Below, piece by piece: positions 46,326 through 58,685 of a stretch of 64,000 nucleotides of DNA. Below the pieces are notes generated by a model, which was given only the letters and a program-made list of their open reading frames with translations, searched no databases and had not been told where the DNA came from. Both the position numbers and the translations under genes were made by a program. Position 1 is the stretch's first letter. Every line of letters begins with the position of its first letter. This stretch comes from Tetradesmus obliquus (Eukaryota; Chlorophyta; Chlorophyceae; Sphaeropleales; Scenedesmaceae). The DNA lies in the NCBI GenBank assembly GCA_030272155.1, contig CP126191.1, positions 2,006,501 through 2,070,500 of the forward strand. Direction: 5' to 3'.

Positions 46326-49300
46326 GCAGCGCACAAAGCATGGCAGCTAGTGATTCTGCCAGCACAAACCTGCCTACACACCGCAGGGTACGACCCATGC
46401 TGCCTGCTTTGGCCACTGGCACGCATGATAAATGCAGGCTTGCCGCTGCAAGCCTCCTCTCTCGCCCACCCACCGAGCCCACCCACCGATGCACCCACAA
46501 GCATGTACCACCGCCTAGCGAAAGCCCGATGGACACTGCCTCACCATTGCAGCTGCTGCTCGCACGCCCAGACAGCTCCCTCCTGCTGCAACCTCACCTG
46601 CTGCTTCTTGTCGTACAGCAACACACCTGCTAAGAGCTCTGCAAGCTCCCTGTTTGACACCCGTTGCTGCCGGCAGCAGCACCCCTCACCTGCCAACGTC
46701 GTTGCAGGCCACTGCCAGCGTGCGCGTCTCCCTGCTGCTCTCCAGCAGCTTGAGCAGCACGCGCAGCAGCTGGAAGTCCTTGTCCTCAAACTTGTCCACG
46801 TGGCTGCGCCAGAAGCCCTCGCTGCTGTGCATGGGGCTCCAGTCCAGGCTGCCGGACAGCACCTCCTTCCTGCAAGCAGCAGATGCCAGCGGCAGCAAAG
46901 GTTCGTGTACATATGGTGGCAACCTGAGATGTTATGTACGCATGCACGGCTTGCCAACCGCCTGATGTGTTGCCGCGTTGTTGAGCACAACGCAGAATCT
47001 GCTACTCATCGCAGCTGGTGTGACAGCATTGTGCAGCAGTGCAACCGCACAGCAAGCACAGCGCGCCCGCCCGCCATACGAAGTACTGCGCTGCGCTGAG
47101 CACCCCGCCCTGACACGCCCCGCTGCCCCACACATCCACAACACACATAACAAAGACCTCTCTCCCTCTCACTTGTACTTCTCCCATGAGCTGAGCACCA
47201 CGGCCTGCTCCTTGAGCGCCTCGCCCAGCGCCTCCAGCAGCTCAGGGATGTCCTCGTCGCCCCAGGACTGCAGCAGTGTGGCAGCACCCCAAGGACTCAG
47301 ATGTTGGTTGCGCATCTTATTAAGCATTGTGAAAAGCTGCTACACCTGTTCCTGCAAGCTGCGTTTAGACAGATACGCGTCCCTCACAAGCAAAGGACGC
47401 GTAGCATCGACACACGAGAGACAACATATGGCAGCAGCTGCTGCAGCTAGTCCTGCAAGCTGCGCCTCTTGTGCCTCACCTGCAGGCCGCGCGTGGCCAG
47501 CACCTTGGGCAGCCCCGCCTCCACCATGTCCGAGGCAGCACCCAGCTCCGGCTCGCCCAGCAGGTTGCGCAGCGACAGCAGCGCCACGCGCACCACCTTC
47601 TCCTTCTGCGCTGACTTGACCACCTCCACCAGGCCCTTGGACACGCCTGAGCAGGCAAACAAAGGAAAGAAATGGCATGCAGCAGGCAGTTGGAAGGCAA
47701 AGTGTGCAAGTGGCATGCACCAGGCAGCAGACTTGACCACCTCTACCGGGCCTTGGACACGCCTGAGCAGACACACAACATGCAGCAGGCAGGCAAATTC
47801 GTAACTTGAGGTGCAGGTCCTATGACACAGACTGTTTTGAGGGCATGCATCAGGCAGCATATGGAAGCTGCAGCTGGCAGCTGCGTTGTGTTGGGCCGGC
47901 CACGCATGACCCACGTAGGTGTGCGTCAAGACACGTGCAGGCATGACACAAGTGAAGGCAGCAGGCGCCAGCAGCTACAATGTTGACACCAAAAAACTGC
48001 AATGCATTACCACTGTTAAGCACAATCTGTTGAAGCTATGACCACTGTCGTGCACCCACACGCAACAGCAGGCCGCCCACCTGACGCCGCCAGCGCCTGC
48101 AGCGCAGGCTTATGGTAGCTGAGCTGCCACACACACAGGCAGATCTCATACGCCAGCTGGCTGCTGGTTGGCCCGGTGCAGCTGCGCAACAGCGGCGCTA
48201 GCAGCCCCACGCCCCCGGCAGACGTGAACAGGCCCCGCGTGGCCTTATCACGCAGCAGCACCGCCAGCGCCGAAATTGCTGTGGGCACAGACTTGGTAGG
48301 GTTGCTGGGGCGGCGCAGCTGCCCGCACAGCCACTCAACAAAGCTGGTGATGTGCGGCTCTGCAGGGTCCCCTGCTGAGCCGCTGCTTCCTGCAGGCCCA
48401 GATGCAGCTGCTGCCGCGCTGCTGCCCGCAACGTGCACAAACGGCGCGCCGCGGTGCGGCCGCGCCGCAATCACGCGCGTGAGCAGCTTGCAGGAATTCT
48501 CCTGCGTGAACCAGTCTGCGCGCTGCAGCAGCCGCAGCAGCACGACGTATGGGTTGAGCTCGCTCGCGCCGCCCGCTGCTGCGTGCGCCTCGCCGACTTG
48601 GTGGAACAGCGCAGCCCTTGCAGGATTCGCGCGCAGCATCTGCAGCAGCAGCGCGAGGATGTACTGCACGGTCTCTTCTTTCGTCACGTTGCGCAGCACC
48701 GTCAGGAAGGCTTCAATGTATGCTGGGCCTGACTCATCCAGCAGGCTGGCTTGCAGCTCCTCGCTGCGCTTGTCATAGCGCCTGATGAGCTGCAGGTCCT
48801 TGTCAGCGATGAGGCGTGCTGTCATGTAGACCTCCCAGGGGATGTCGCGGGACAGGATCTCCGCCAGCTCAGCGCCATCGTCTGCGTTGTAAATGATAAA
48901 TTGAACAGGAAACCGTATGTTGCAGGAGAGCATGCAAGGAAGGGTTTGGCAGGTGAATGTGCATGTGCAGGGTTGAGCTTGGAACAAATAGGCATTGCTG
49001 GTTGTTTGACAGAGCATGACCACAGCAGAGCAGTGATGCAGGTGCAGTGTTACAGGAGTGCGGGCACGGCAGGTTCTGCACAAGAGAATCGCTTGAGTTT
49101 AAACAGGTGTGAAGCCCCCTGCTCTTGCTGGCACTGCTGATGCTACTGCCTTTCTCCTGCTTGTCTGGTTCCCAGCTTGCTGCGTTCTTCAAAAGCAGGT
49201 GCAACTGCATGCTCTGGCGCGGCGTGCTTCAAAGGCAGGTGCAACTGCATACTCTGGCACCTTGTGGCTGTTGTGATCGGGGGCAAACTGCATCATGCTG

Positions 49301-49621
49301 CAGCTACTGCACACATAATCGCCTCTGACACATCGCTGTTGTACACATCAGGCAGCACACGTCACGATCATATCAAGCAACAGCACTGCTGTTGGCTGGC
49401 ACTTGTCTGACGCTCCTGTTAAGCTGAACTGCTGTTGACGATGTGCTTCCATACATGCTTTGCTGCTGCTGCTCTGCACTGTGCAGCCACCTTAAGCACT
49501 CCACATTGTGTATTACACCAGAACACGGCCTGCCCCTTCCCCAGCCACTTTGTGCTGCCTGTTGCTCACCTGCCACAGGCAGGGGAGTTGCTGTATACGC
49601 ATATACGCCTGGCATAGCCAT
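45970..49621 (-). CDS. VMA13: V-type proton ATPase subunit H
   Basis: Subunit H is a peripheral V1 stalk subunit that couples V1 to Vo and silences ATPase activity when V1 detaches; it acts at the vacuolar and endomembrane surface. Six exons give 492 residues: 49570-49621, 48081-48881, 47480-47646, 47173-47267, 46690-46869 and 45970-46153. The protein follows the plant sequence throughout: ILSRDIPWEVYMTARLI, LQLIRRYDKRSEELQASLLD, GPAYIEAFLTVLRNVTKEET, ENSCKLLTRVIAARP, VVRVALLSLRNLL, SWGDEDIPELLEAL, SGSLDWSPMHSSEGFWR, FQLLRVLLKLLESS and VEYHPHGRYIVADLRGKE. About 50 residues longer than Arabidopsis because of an Ala/Ser/Gly insertion (AGSSAAAAASGP) and an N-terminal extension. Exon 1 was chosen because its 17 codons plus one base join in phase. 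Confidence 0.95.
46250..46290 (-). repeat. Copy of the 5' end of V-ATPase H exon 6
   Basis: Repeats the exon start near 46115-46153 (encoding VEYHPHGR) in the upstream intron; the frame reads LEHHPRG. Moderately diverged, offset about 135 bases, with a CAGCAACAG run nearby. Confidence 0.7.
47727..47768 (-). repeat. Copy of the 5' end and acceptor of V-ATPase H exon 3
   Basis: About 40 bases match the exon start at 47612-47652 (encoding GLVEVVKS with the CTCAG acceptor), including intron sequence, at an offset of about 115 bases upstream. Confidence 0.85.
49183..49258 (+). repeat. Two-copy intronic tandem repeat, period about 40
   Basis: CTTCAAA(A/G)GCAGGTGCAACTGCAT occurs at about 49187 and 49227, inside V-ATPase H intron 1. 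No exon edge is involved. Confidence 0.85.
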
Positions 49622-50475
49622 GACGAGCGGTGAAAATTGATAAGCTACAGCTAATGGCTTAAATGTAAACGTCTGAACACTATTTCATGCTGCGTGGAGA
49701 CTCGTGCAAGCGAAGCAAAGCAGGGTTTCGAGATCAAGCAGCTGCACACCTCGCAGACTTTCCAAAGGGACAACGTCAGCATAACCATACAGATCAATCA
49801 GCCTGTCCGCCACAGCTCCCGTTCCCATCGTCAAGGGTCTTCCTGTCAAAACCTAGCCTTCTGTGTTGTCTTGTTACCTTCGCATCTGCTGTGTCGATGA
49901 ACGTTTTGTGTGTTTGTTTACGTGAAAATCAGGGATCGATGACTGTTTGAGAAGCTGGACGATTCCCAGCTGATGTACAGCACAGCAGTACTGTCTCGCA
50001 TGCCCCTCTGCTGGCGCCTCACAAACGCAAGGAGACGTTCTTGCATCATGTCACATTTTCAGCAGTACCTGCACCCATCAGTGGCCTCATGCAACTGGGT
50101 GCAAGCACGAGTGTGCTTGCGATGGCCGCCATCCAATGATTGCTGTGGCACTGCCGCAGAGAGCGGCTCTCACAAAATTCAAAGTCTGCCTCCACACACG
50201 ATGGACACGTCTGCTTGCAATAGCTCCAGCAAGTAATAGTAATTGGAGTCAACAACTGCCCGTCAGTCCGTAACATGCCAAAATTGCCAGACACTGCTGG
50301 TGACCACCTGCTGCAGACAACTTGACCAGTGTGCTTCTGCATCCTGGCTTTGTCTAGAATTCGTCATTTTACAACTTGTCCTGCCTCAAGCTGGCCAGTG
50401 CACATTTGCCTTGCAGGAACGTCAAGTGCCTGTAATTGTGCCGCCACTGCCTCCCAACCTCCTATATGCCCCTCA
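49622..50475 (-). promoter_or_regulatory. V-ATPase H upstream region and LPA2 3' region
   Basis: Between tandem minus-strand genes. TTACA at 50369-50373 (TGTAA on the minus strand) lies about 100 bases past the LPA2 stop and is a good poly(A) signal candidate. No gene is seen. Confidence 0.5.
50369..50373 (-). terminator. TGTAA polyadenylation signal candidate for LPA2
   Basis: TGTAA on the minus strand about 103 bases after the LPA2 stop codon. Assigned by position and motif. Confidence 0.55.
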
Positions 50476-52092
50476 TCACTTCATCTGCTGCTGGCCAGGC
50501 AGCTTGCCTGTCTTCCACAGCCCGTATGCTGACGACATGCCCAGGAACAGCAGCATCTGGGGCGAAAAGGAGGGGTACAGGTAGTCCTGGATGAAGCTGT
50601 CGGCCTCGGCAGGCAGGAAGCCCTGCAGGAGACAGCCAGCACACCACATTCTGTTGTTGGTTTGTTTTAGCTTCAGAGGGTAGTTCAAGGGATGGGAGAG
50701 GCTGCACCAGCCAGCTGCAGCACATGCAAGCCCAGAATCACAGGCTAGCCAGCTCTGCAACCAAGCTGCTGAGCAACACGCACTCCCACACCATCAAGCC
50801 TGCTGCCGCGCAACACCAGGATGCAGAAACACCAGCACGCACAACCTGCACTGCAGCCGCACACCCAGGCCGCCGCTGGCAGTCGCTGGCAGCAATAATA
50901 AGTCGACCACACAAAAGTTGTCCGGCTCCACCAGCTGATGCTGCAGTCAAGCCTGTCTAGTCAAGTGCGTGATCTGCTGTGCCCCTGCTCAGCAGTGAGA
51001 TATTGTTTCCCATGACAGCCGCACTCACCGCGCCAGCCAGCAGCAGCCCCTCTGTCAGCAGCACACCAAAGAAGCCCGCCAGCGCTTGCAGCACGCGGCC
51101 CTCAGCCTCCCCAACAGCATTGGCTGGCGTCTTGCCTGTGGCCATGTCCACCACCGCTGACTCCACCTTCACCTTGGGCTCCACCTTGCCCTTGCGGTTC
51201 TTCCTGCGCCGCTACAAAGTGACAGATTGCAGAATGACAAGAGAGCGGCAGCCAGGCGCCAGCACACAAGAATATGGTTTTCAGCTGGATGTGTTGAGTG
51301 CATGGGCTGTTGTTGTTGCGTTGCTGCCAAGCAAGACTTGCAGGGCGTTGCATGGCTGCGGCACATGCACACTGAAGTGTGCAGCACTGGAGAGTGTATA
51401 GCTGGCATGCTGATGTGTCTTATAACTGTTCGAGCCTTTGCCTGGACTGCATGTAGTGCCGAGGACAAGTGCCGAGGACAAGTCATGCATCCACGCAGTG
51501 CGAGGTGTGCTGGGCTCAATTATAGCACATGCAGCATTGCCAGGCCCACGATGCTGTACCTGTGTACCCGCTCAGACGACTAAACAGCACACGCTGCTAA
51601 GCATGAGCAATGACTGACCCACCGCACCACCAACAGCCAGCTGCCATGCCAGTTCCAACTAACGCCGCAATCCGCAGCCAGCCTGTACCCACCAACAGTG
51701 CCTCAATCTCATCCTCTTTGCTTTGACTGGCTGCTGCTGACGCCTGCTCTGCTGCCACTACTGCATCTGCTGCTGGTGCTGCCGTTGCTGCTGCTGGCTC
51801 GGCAACCTGCATCGGCAAAAACTTGCATGTTACGCAGGAACAAAGCTCGTATTGCAGTGGTTGATAGCGCAACATAATTACAAGCCTTGGCAGAGGCATG
51901 TCGAACAGCAGTGAGAGCTAGGTGTCCAGTTTTGCAGCTTACGCAGTCAGTCACGGACATAAACCACATTGCAGGACATTGCAGAACAAAATTTACCTGC
52001 TTGCTCTCAGCTGCCCCAAAGCCTTTGTTTACTGCTGCTACTGCTACCTGCCTCCTAACCTGCGGCGACGCAACAGCAGCAGTCAGCTGCAT
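50476..52092 (-). CDS. LPA2: LPA2-like photosystem II assembly factor
   Basis: LPA2 (Low PSII Accumulation 2) is a small thylakoid membrane protein that helps assemble photosystem II core subunits. Four exons (51997-52092, 51693-51806, 51029-51211, 50476-50622) give 179 residues. The N-terminus MQLTAAVASPQVRRQVAVAA suits a transit peptide. An Ala-rich acidic stretch and a basic RRRKNRKGKVEPKVKVE segment follow, as in plant LPA2. Two hydrophobic segments then match the family: ALAGFFGVLLTEGLLLAGAG, leading to GFLPAEADSFIQDYLYPSFS, and PQMLLFLGMSSAYGLWKTG. The GFLPEE...YVYPxFTP region of plants is the basis of the call. All four exons are in phase 0. Head-to-head with the CHY zinc-finger gene. 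Confidence 0.82.
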
Positions 52093-53310
52093 GCCCCATG
52101 TCAGCCTGCCACCAGCAGCATGCAGAGCCAAGCATGCCCTCCAGAGCACTGTTTCTATCTATTGAACATCGTTGACATTGAACTGCATCAATTGCACGAC
52201 TTGTACACACCAGTGGCCGGTGGGTGCCCAGGATCTGTGGTTGCCGGAGAAGCATGGTTGACATTCCCTCGCTTTAGTTCAATGATACAGTTGTGCAAGA
52301 TGAACCAAGCAAATGACGTCGATAGCCAGCTACCGAAGCAAAAGACGCTGGTGGTGATGTAGCGAGCACAATGCGATACACGGGATCTCACAGAGAAACA
52401 TGCAAACTGGAACAAATGTGCCGTGCAGAGGATGCTAGAACTCCATTGCACTGCGAACGCTTGGCCTTGTCATTTCTGACCTGGCACTCGAGCCCCAGGT
52501 CCCAGACACACCCCGGCCATCACAGCCACTTGAGTGGTGGCCATTTGAGGTGCCGCCTTGAAATTTCCAGTCATCACCCGGGTTTGAGCCTTTCTGTATC
52601 TGGCTCGCACTGCATGGATATTGTAGCAGAGGTCCAGGCACTTGCACAAGAGGTGCCATGAACTTCATGCACGCACCCAGTCAGTGGACGGTGTTTGCTC
52701 ACAACAGCAACTGCAATTTGTAGAGGTGTTCGTGTCAGAGCGTTCAACGTGTTCACAGTCACTAGCAGGCCGTCTGGCATGTGGTGCGCCACGATGACTG
52801 AGATGTGGTGGGTGGTCCAAAGTTTCCGTACAAACAAGATGTCCATCATGGCATGTTTGAAAGCTGACACTATGGCACTCAAAGCATGGTGAGGCAGTAC
52901 CAGCCTGCACGTAGCTGTCAGCATACAGTGTGGCCGTGTCCGCCCTTGTGTGCTGCTGCAAATGGTGAATGCCTGCGCGACGCAGCTTAGCAGGCGAGGG
53001 ACAGGTGCGACAAGTCGTGGCATCACATAAACACTAGATATGCACTATGATAGACAGCATGGGTCTCCCAACACACTCAGCTAAGCTGCATAGCACTGCC
53101 AGCTGTGCAATGTGCAGACAGGGTGTCAAAACCCTGAGCCAGCTGACATGACAGCGACATGTGCGTTCATTAGTAGGCCTACCTGCACCAAGGTCGGGCA
53201 CAAACCATGCTAATCCACTGCCTTGCAAACATTTATAACACACGATATCTTATTAGTGACCGGCTAGCAGAGTTGCATGCCCTAGGACACCATATCTGAT
53301 ATAGGACACC
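52093..53310. promoter_or_regulatory. Shared upstream region of LPA2 and the CHY zinc-finger gene
   Basis: 1.2 kb between divergent start codons, with few triplet repeats. TAGGACACCAT occurs twice (53283-53293 and 53302-53312); the second copy contains the CHY start codon, and ATATCTGATAT between them is a near-palindrome. No coding exon is recognised. Confidence 0.45.
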
Positions 53311-55341
53311 ATGGCAGCAGCAGAGAAGCAGGCACACCTGTCCCTGCATAGCTTGCAGGTATCTAAAACGTGTTACCGACGGCTTTAGACACAGCTTGTG
53401 CTTTTGCTATCAGCCACGAGTGCCTTGGTTGGTCCGTCTGCTGAGTTCACGACAGCTCGGCACTGTTCCGACGCCCACATGCAAAGCATGCGTAGATCAG
53501 CCGCTAAACGCTCTGATCAGTTGTTTTTCAAATGCTTGTCCAACCGTAGATGTGTGACCATGCACTTCATCACGCATCATGCATCCCCGCTGCTTCTGCC
53601 TCTGTTCTTGCTGCTGCTCATGCATGTGAACTTCTGTTCTGCTCTCCTCTGCTGCCCGCATTAGGACGAGCTGCTGTCCCTGAAAAGCAGCTACCCCCAG
53701 CTTAAGCTCACTAAGACACCTGCAGCAAAGACAGCAGACGCCCCCTTCCCAATCAGCCTTCAGGTGCGCATTGAAGCACCAGCTGCTGCTGCACGGTATG
53801 ATGTGGATCACTTGGACCTGCGAGTCACCCTCCGCAGCAGCATCCTGCAGCAGCAGCAGCAGCAGCAGCAGCATCAGCAGCTGGCTCCTGTGGGCTCCTT
53901 GGCTGTAGCAGTTCTGAATGCAGAGCTGCCCAGGCAGCTGTGCACGCGCATTGGCAAGCAGCTGCAGGACACCTGGGCAGCAAGCCAAAGCTCCCTGCAA
54001 GGCAGCAGCAGCAGCAGCAGCAGCAGCAGAGGCGATGCTACAGCTCGCTCCTTTGGCCTTGCAGGAATCTTTGACAGTGCACACAGCGACTTTGTGCAGC
54101 TGATAACGCTGCTGCCAGCGCTCGTAGAGCCATATGAGGGCACAGATGCCTCTGGGGCAACGCAGCGACGCTTTGCAATTGTAGATGGTACAGACGTAGC
54201 AGACGCAGCAGCGCCTGCTGGAGATGAAACAGCAGAGGCAGCAGCAGCATTGGCACCACTCAGCCCACTAACAGCAGCAACAGCAGATGCAGCAGCAAAG
54301 CCAACAGCGAGTGTTGCAGCAGCTGCTGGGTGCAATGCGAGTGATGGCCCACTGAAAGGCAGTAGCAGCAGTACAAGCACTGCCAGCAGGGCAAGCCACA
54401 CAGCTGCTGCTGCAACTGGCGCCAGCACAAGTGGCAGCAGCGCAAGCGGCAGCAGCGCAGGCAGGCACCCTGGCGTGTCAGTTGGCACAGCTGAGGCTGC
54501 CGGGACATGCCCACCCAAGCAATCAGTAGCGCAGGAGCTTTCATCACCAGCAGCAGCAGCTGCAGCAGATGTAGGGCCTTCTCTGCCAACGCAGCTCAGC
54601 AAACTGTCAGTGGCAGCAGCTCCTTGGACTCCATTTGAACAGCAGCAGCAGCAGCAGCAGCAGCAGGCCCTGCGGCATGCTGTTGAAGGTGGGGTCCTAC
54701 ATGTGGGACCTGCTGCTTCTGCCTCCGATGCTGCAGTTGTACCTGCAGCCAGCAATGCAAGCAGGGTTCGTGGCAGGCCTGTAGATAGGGGCAGGGGGCC
54801 TAGCAGGGGTGGCATTGGCGCCAGGGGCTTCGTCCCTCAGCAGCAGCAGCAGCAGCAGCAGCCAGGCCATGTGCAGGCTGCGCAGGACTTTGCGGCTGTA
54901 CAGCGCAGGTATGGCAGGTCTTTGCGCCTCCAGCAGCAGCAGCAGCAGCAGGGTGGGCATCTGGCGGGAGCTGCAGAAGTGCCGCATCATGTGCAGCCGC
55001 CGCAGCAGCAGCAGCCTGCTGTTGCTCTGGGTCCCCAGCAGTTCAGCCTCATGCTTCGGCCCACAGACCCCCTGTGGGGTGCTGCACGCGGCCCCCTGCA
55101 TGTTACAGGCCTAATAAACCCTGCACTATACCCTGCAGCTGGCACCACCAGCCTGAGCATCCAGCCCAGCAGGGGTGTCACAGCTGCTGAGGTGTGGGTG
55201 CTACAGTCTGCGCTAGATGAGGAGATGCAGAGGCAATCTGGCAGCAGCCGGCAGCTGCTGTCGCTGCTCAAGTGGCTGGAGAACTACGCTGGTAGCCAGC
55301 TGGAGCACTTTTACCAGGCGCAGCAGCAGCTGTTCGGCCAG

Positions 55342-55372
<31 letters not shown>

Positions 55373-55659
55373 GGAGAGGGGCAGCTGATGTCAGCAGTGG
55401 ACGAAGCCAACAGCAGCAGCAGCAGCAGCAGCAGCCAGGGTCTTTGGGTATCTATGCACGGTATGGGCAGCATCACAGCAGGCAGAGGGTCCAGCACAGG
55501 CAGCAGCAGCAGCAGCAGCGGCCGGGTTTGCATCCTTCTGCAGCGTCACCACCATCGCCTGGTGCAGCTGCTGGAGGCAGTGCTGGTTCTGGCGGGATCA
55601 AGCTGCTGCGCGTTGCACAGCCAGGTGCAAAGCAGCTGCAACAGGCAGCAGCACCATCC

Positions 55660-55713
<54 letters not shown>

Positions 55714-56160
55714 CAGCCGAGTAGCCACAGTCCTGAGACTTTCGAGGGTTACAAGCTGCCGGCAGCTGCGCAAGCCAGCAGTGATGCCGCTGCTGCTGCT
55801 GCTGCCGCTAGCACTAGATCCAGCAGCAGCAGCGAAGGCAGCGAAGACGATGGCAGCAGCAGCAGCAGCTTCTTCAGTGGCAGCAGCAGCGACAGCGAGG
55901 GGTACGAGGGCAGCAGCAGTGAAGATTATCATGAAGATGAAGTGAAGCTGCATGGTGGTGAAGCTGCAGACAGCATCAGCCCTGGAGGCTGTGCACTGAC
56001 ACTTGAAGGCCTGAAGCTGGACAACATTGGAGTGCTGGAGGTTGTGCAGGCGCAGCTGCAGCTGCTGTGCAGCAGATGTGACGGCCGCTTTGCTGTGGTG
56101 CTGACAGCAGAAGGCGGCCACCTTGCTGCTGCTGCCACAGCAGCTCTAGGAAGCTCAGCC

Positions 56161-56201
<41 letters not shown>

Positions 56202-58685
56202 TACTCCCAACAGTCTACCCCATGCAACAGCAGCAGCAGCTGCCACAGCTCACAGCAGCAGCAGCAGCAGCAGCAGCAGGTCTTTTGAGTGGGGCGGGTC
56301 CTGTGCAGTGTGCAGTCAAGCCCTCAATGTGCTACTGCGGCCGCGCTTTGTCCACGAGGGCAGCAACATACTGGCTGGGCTGAAGTTGCAGGGCTGCAGG
56401 CCGCTGGATCTGCTGCCTAGCGTGTATGGCGCAACGTGTGGCGATTGTGATGCTGTTGGCGCGCTGCGCGCTCTGCAGGTGGGTGGGGGGTTTGCAGTGT
56501 GTTGATGTCGGCACATGGCGTGCAAGTGGTTTGCTGCCCAGCGTGTATGGCGCGACGTGTGGTGATTGTGATGCTGTTGGCGCGTTGCGAGCTCTACAGG
56601 TGGGTGGGGGGTTTGCAGTGTGTTGATGTCGGCACATGGCATGCAAGTGGTTTGCTGCCCAGCGTGTATGGCGCGACTTGTGGCGACGGTGATGCTGTTG
56701 GCGCGCTGAGGGCTCTGCAGGTGGGTGGGGCTTGTGTGTGCGGCACGTTTATGTCGGCACATGGCATGCGAGTGGGTTGCTGCTGCATGTGCAATTGGGT
56801 TGCTATCAGGGGCAGGTGTGAGGGCTGGCTGGCTTGTTGTGGCCTTGCTTAGGCTGGCTGCTGGCGCTTGCTGGTGTCAGGTGCGCAGCGATGTCAATCG
56901 CCCGGCAGCTGAATCAAACTGGCATGGCCCTCAGCAGTGTGCCAGGACTATGTCAGTCATTTACATGCAAAACACACCAAATGCTTTGGCTGCTTCTGTT
57001 CTGGGGGCGCAACTGTTCTGGGGCGCAACTGTTAACGGCAGCAATCAGCGCTTTGTGAAGGTGCTTTGGCAAGTGCTTAATCATCATCACGCCATGTGCG
57101 CCTCATGCAGGTGGGTGTTCCTGCAAGCCGCAAGTGCAGCCACTGCCACCGCACCATGGCCTGCAGCATCCCTTCAGCAAGCTTCCTGCCCAGGGGTCCC
57201 CCAAAAGCTGCCTCAGCAGCAGCAGCAGCAGGTGCTAGGGGTCCAAGGCTTCGCAAGGCTGGTGGGGGTGGGGTGGGTGCTGCTGTCTTGCAGGAGGGCA
57301 GCCCGCTGCCACATAATGGTGCCTGCAAGCACTACAGGCACTCCTACAGGTGGGCTGGTGGGCTGCCTGTCAACTGTGTGCTGTTGTTTACAGTGGCATT
57401 GTACGCACTTGCATGCAAGCAGACTGAACGACGCGACCCGGTGCAACATGTGTCGGGCCTGAGATACTGACGAACTGAAGTGTTGTGCACTGCAGGTGGC
57501 TGCGCTTCCCGTGCTGCGGGCAGCGGTACGCGTGTGACTTGTGCCATGAGGAGGCAACTGCAGACGGGCATGACGCAGGTGAGCCTGCAGCCCACACAGC
57601 TGATGCTGCTGCAGCAGCTGTGTCGTGTATGAAAACAAGGTGACTGCGTTCGAACCAGCCTGCTTTGCCAACGGTCTGGACACCGACTGCGCCTGCAAGG
57701 ATTTTCGAAGCCGAGCTTCATCAACGCCTCTACAACCCAACTGCTCAACCAATTCATTATGCACTCTGTCATGCTCGGAGCTTGCCAAGTTGACGTGAGT
57801 TGTAGCTGCGGTTCCTGCAGCACACACAAACCCAGCACCTTCAGCTCTGGCTCAAACATTCCTTATGCTGTCCCGCCTGCTTTCAAATGTTGCTGCTGCC
57901 TCTGCGCTGCAGCGTGGGCCACGCGCATGGTGTGCGGCTTCTGCAGCCGCGAGCAGCCACTGGAGAAGGCCTGCAGGCACTGCGGCAGGAAGCTGGCCAC
58001 GTCAGCGGCGCAGCCCACGGGCCGCAACACGCAGTTCTGGGAGGGCGGCAAGGGCTGCAGGTGTGTGGTTGGAACGTTATCTATCTATCTAAATGATCAA
58101 ATGGTGTTCAACGAGAACTGCTATATGTCTGGAAGGTCCGGGTTCTGTGGTCGAGGTTGGCGCTGCAGAAGAGTTTGAACAACATGCAAGGTGTTGCCTC
58201 ACTGAAGCTGATTGTGCGCGCAGCCTTGATATCCCTGATCTGCTGCCTCTGCTGCTGTGCAGAGATGTGAAGCGGCTAGATAGGCGCGATGCTCATAAGT
58301 ACCGCAACAGCAAGGCCAAGACAAAGAGCGCCAAGGTGGGACATCTCAGCTCTGCAGCAGTGCTGCTGTCGGGCTGCGCTGCATGTGCCAGAGCATAAGC
58401 ACACGAGTAGCTGCACATTTCAAACGGCGAATACATACCTGTTTGCAACTAGATCCTGCTTTTCTGTGATTAGTCCCACTGGCAATGGCGGCTGCCCCTG
58501 GCGTAAAAGACGTTGCCCAAAAATCCCTGAATTGCTAGCGACATTTGTCATGCTGCCGTCTTATAAGGTAATTACTTGAATCCTCTTGTTTTTGGCGTGC
58601 TGTGCAGTCCAAGCGCGTGGGCCCCAAGCCCTGGAGCGGCTCAGCAGGTGCAGCAGCAGCTGGCAGCGGTGGCAACTCCAGCTAG
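53311..58685 (+). CDS. CHY zinc-finger protein with very long low-complexity N-terminal region
   Basis: Seven exons give 1160 residues: 53311-53358, 53665-56478, 57111-57349, 57496-57578, 57913-58060, 58263-58335 and 58608-58685. The C-terminal 200 residues form a CHY-type zinc finger: SRKCSHCHRTMAC, NGACKHYRHSYRWLRFPCCG, YACDLCHEE, MVCGFCSREQPLEKACRHCG and FWEGGKGCRD, then DAHKYRNSKAKTKSAK. The same ending occurs in fungal and protist CHY proteins that also start with a helix like DELLSLKSSYPQLKLTKTP and a beta-rich DVDHLDLRVTLRSS region, both seen here. Members bind zinc; the yeast relative Hot13 works in mitochondrial zinc and thiol chemistry, but this subgroup's role is not known to me. 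Exon 2 (938 codons) is mostly Q/A/S homopolymer with an acidic-Ser patch (SSSSEGSEDDGSSSSSFFSG). A TGTAA lies at 59186-59190. Confidence 0.88.
55657..55712 (+). repeat. Exonic GCA/CAG run encoding about 18 alanines
   Basis: An uninterrupted triplet run inside CHY exon 2, read in the Ala frame. Neighbouring runs in the same exon are read as Gln or Ser, so the triplet, not the amino acid, is what recurs. Confidence 0.9.
56527..56760 (+). repeat. Two full copies and one partial copy of the 3' end and donor of CHY exon 2
   Basis: 56527-56600 and 56649-56722 repeat the exon end at 56405-56480 (encoding LLPSVYGATCGDCDAVGALRALQ) and its GT donor, with a period of about 120 bases including GTGTTGATGTCGGCACATGG. 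A third intron-only remnant is at about 56750. Each copy keeps a possible AG acceptor but would add 58 bases and break frame. Confidence 0.9.
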
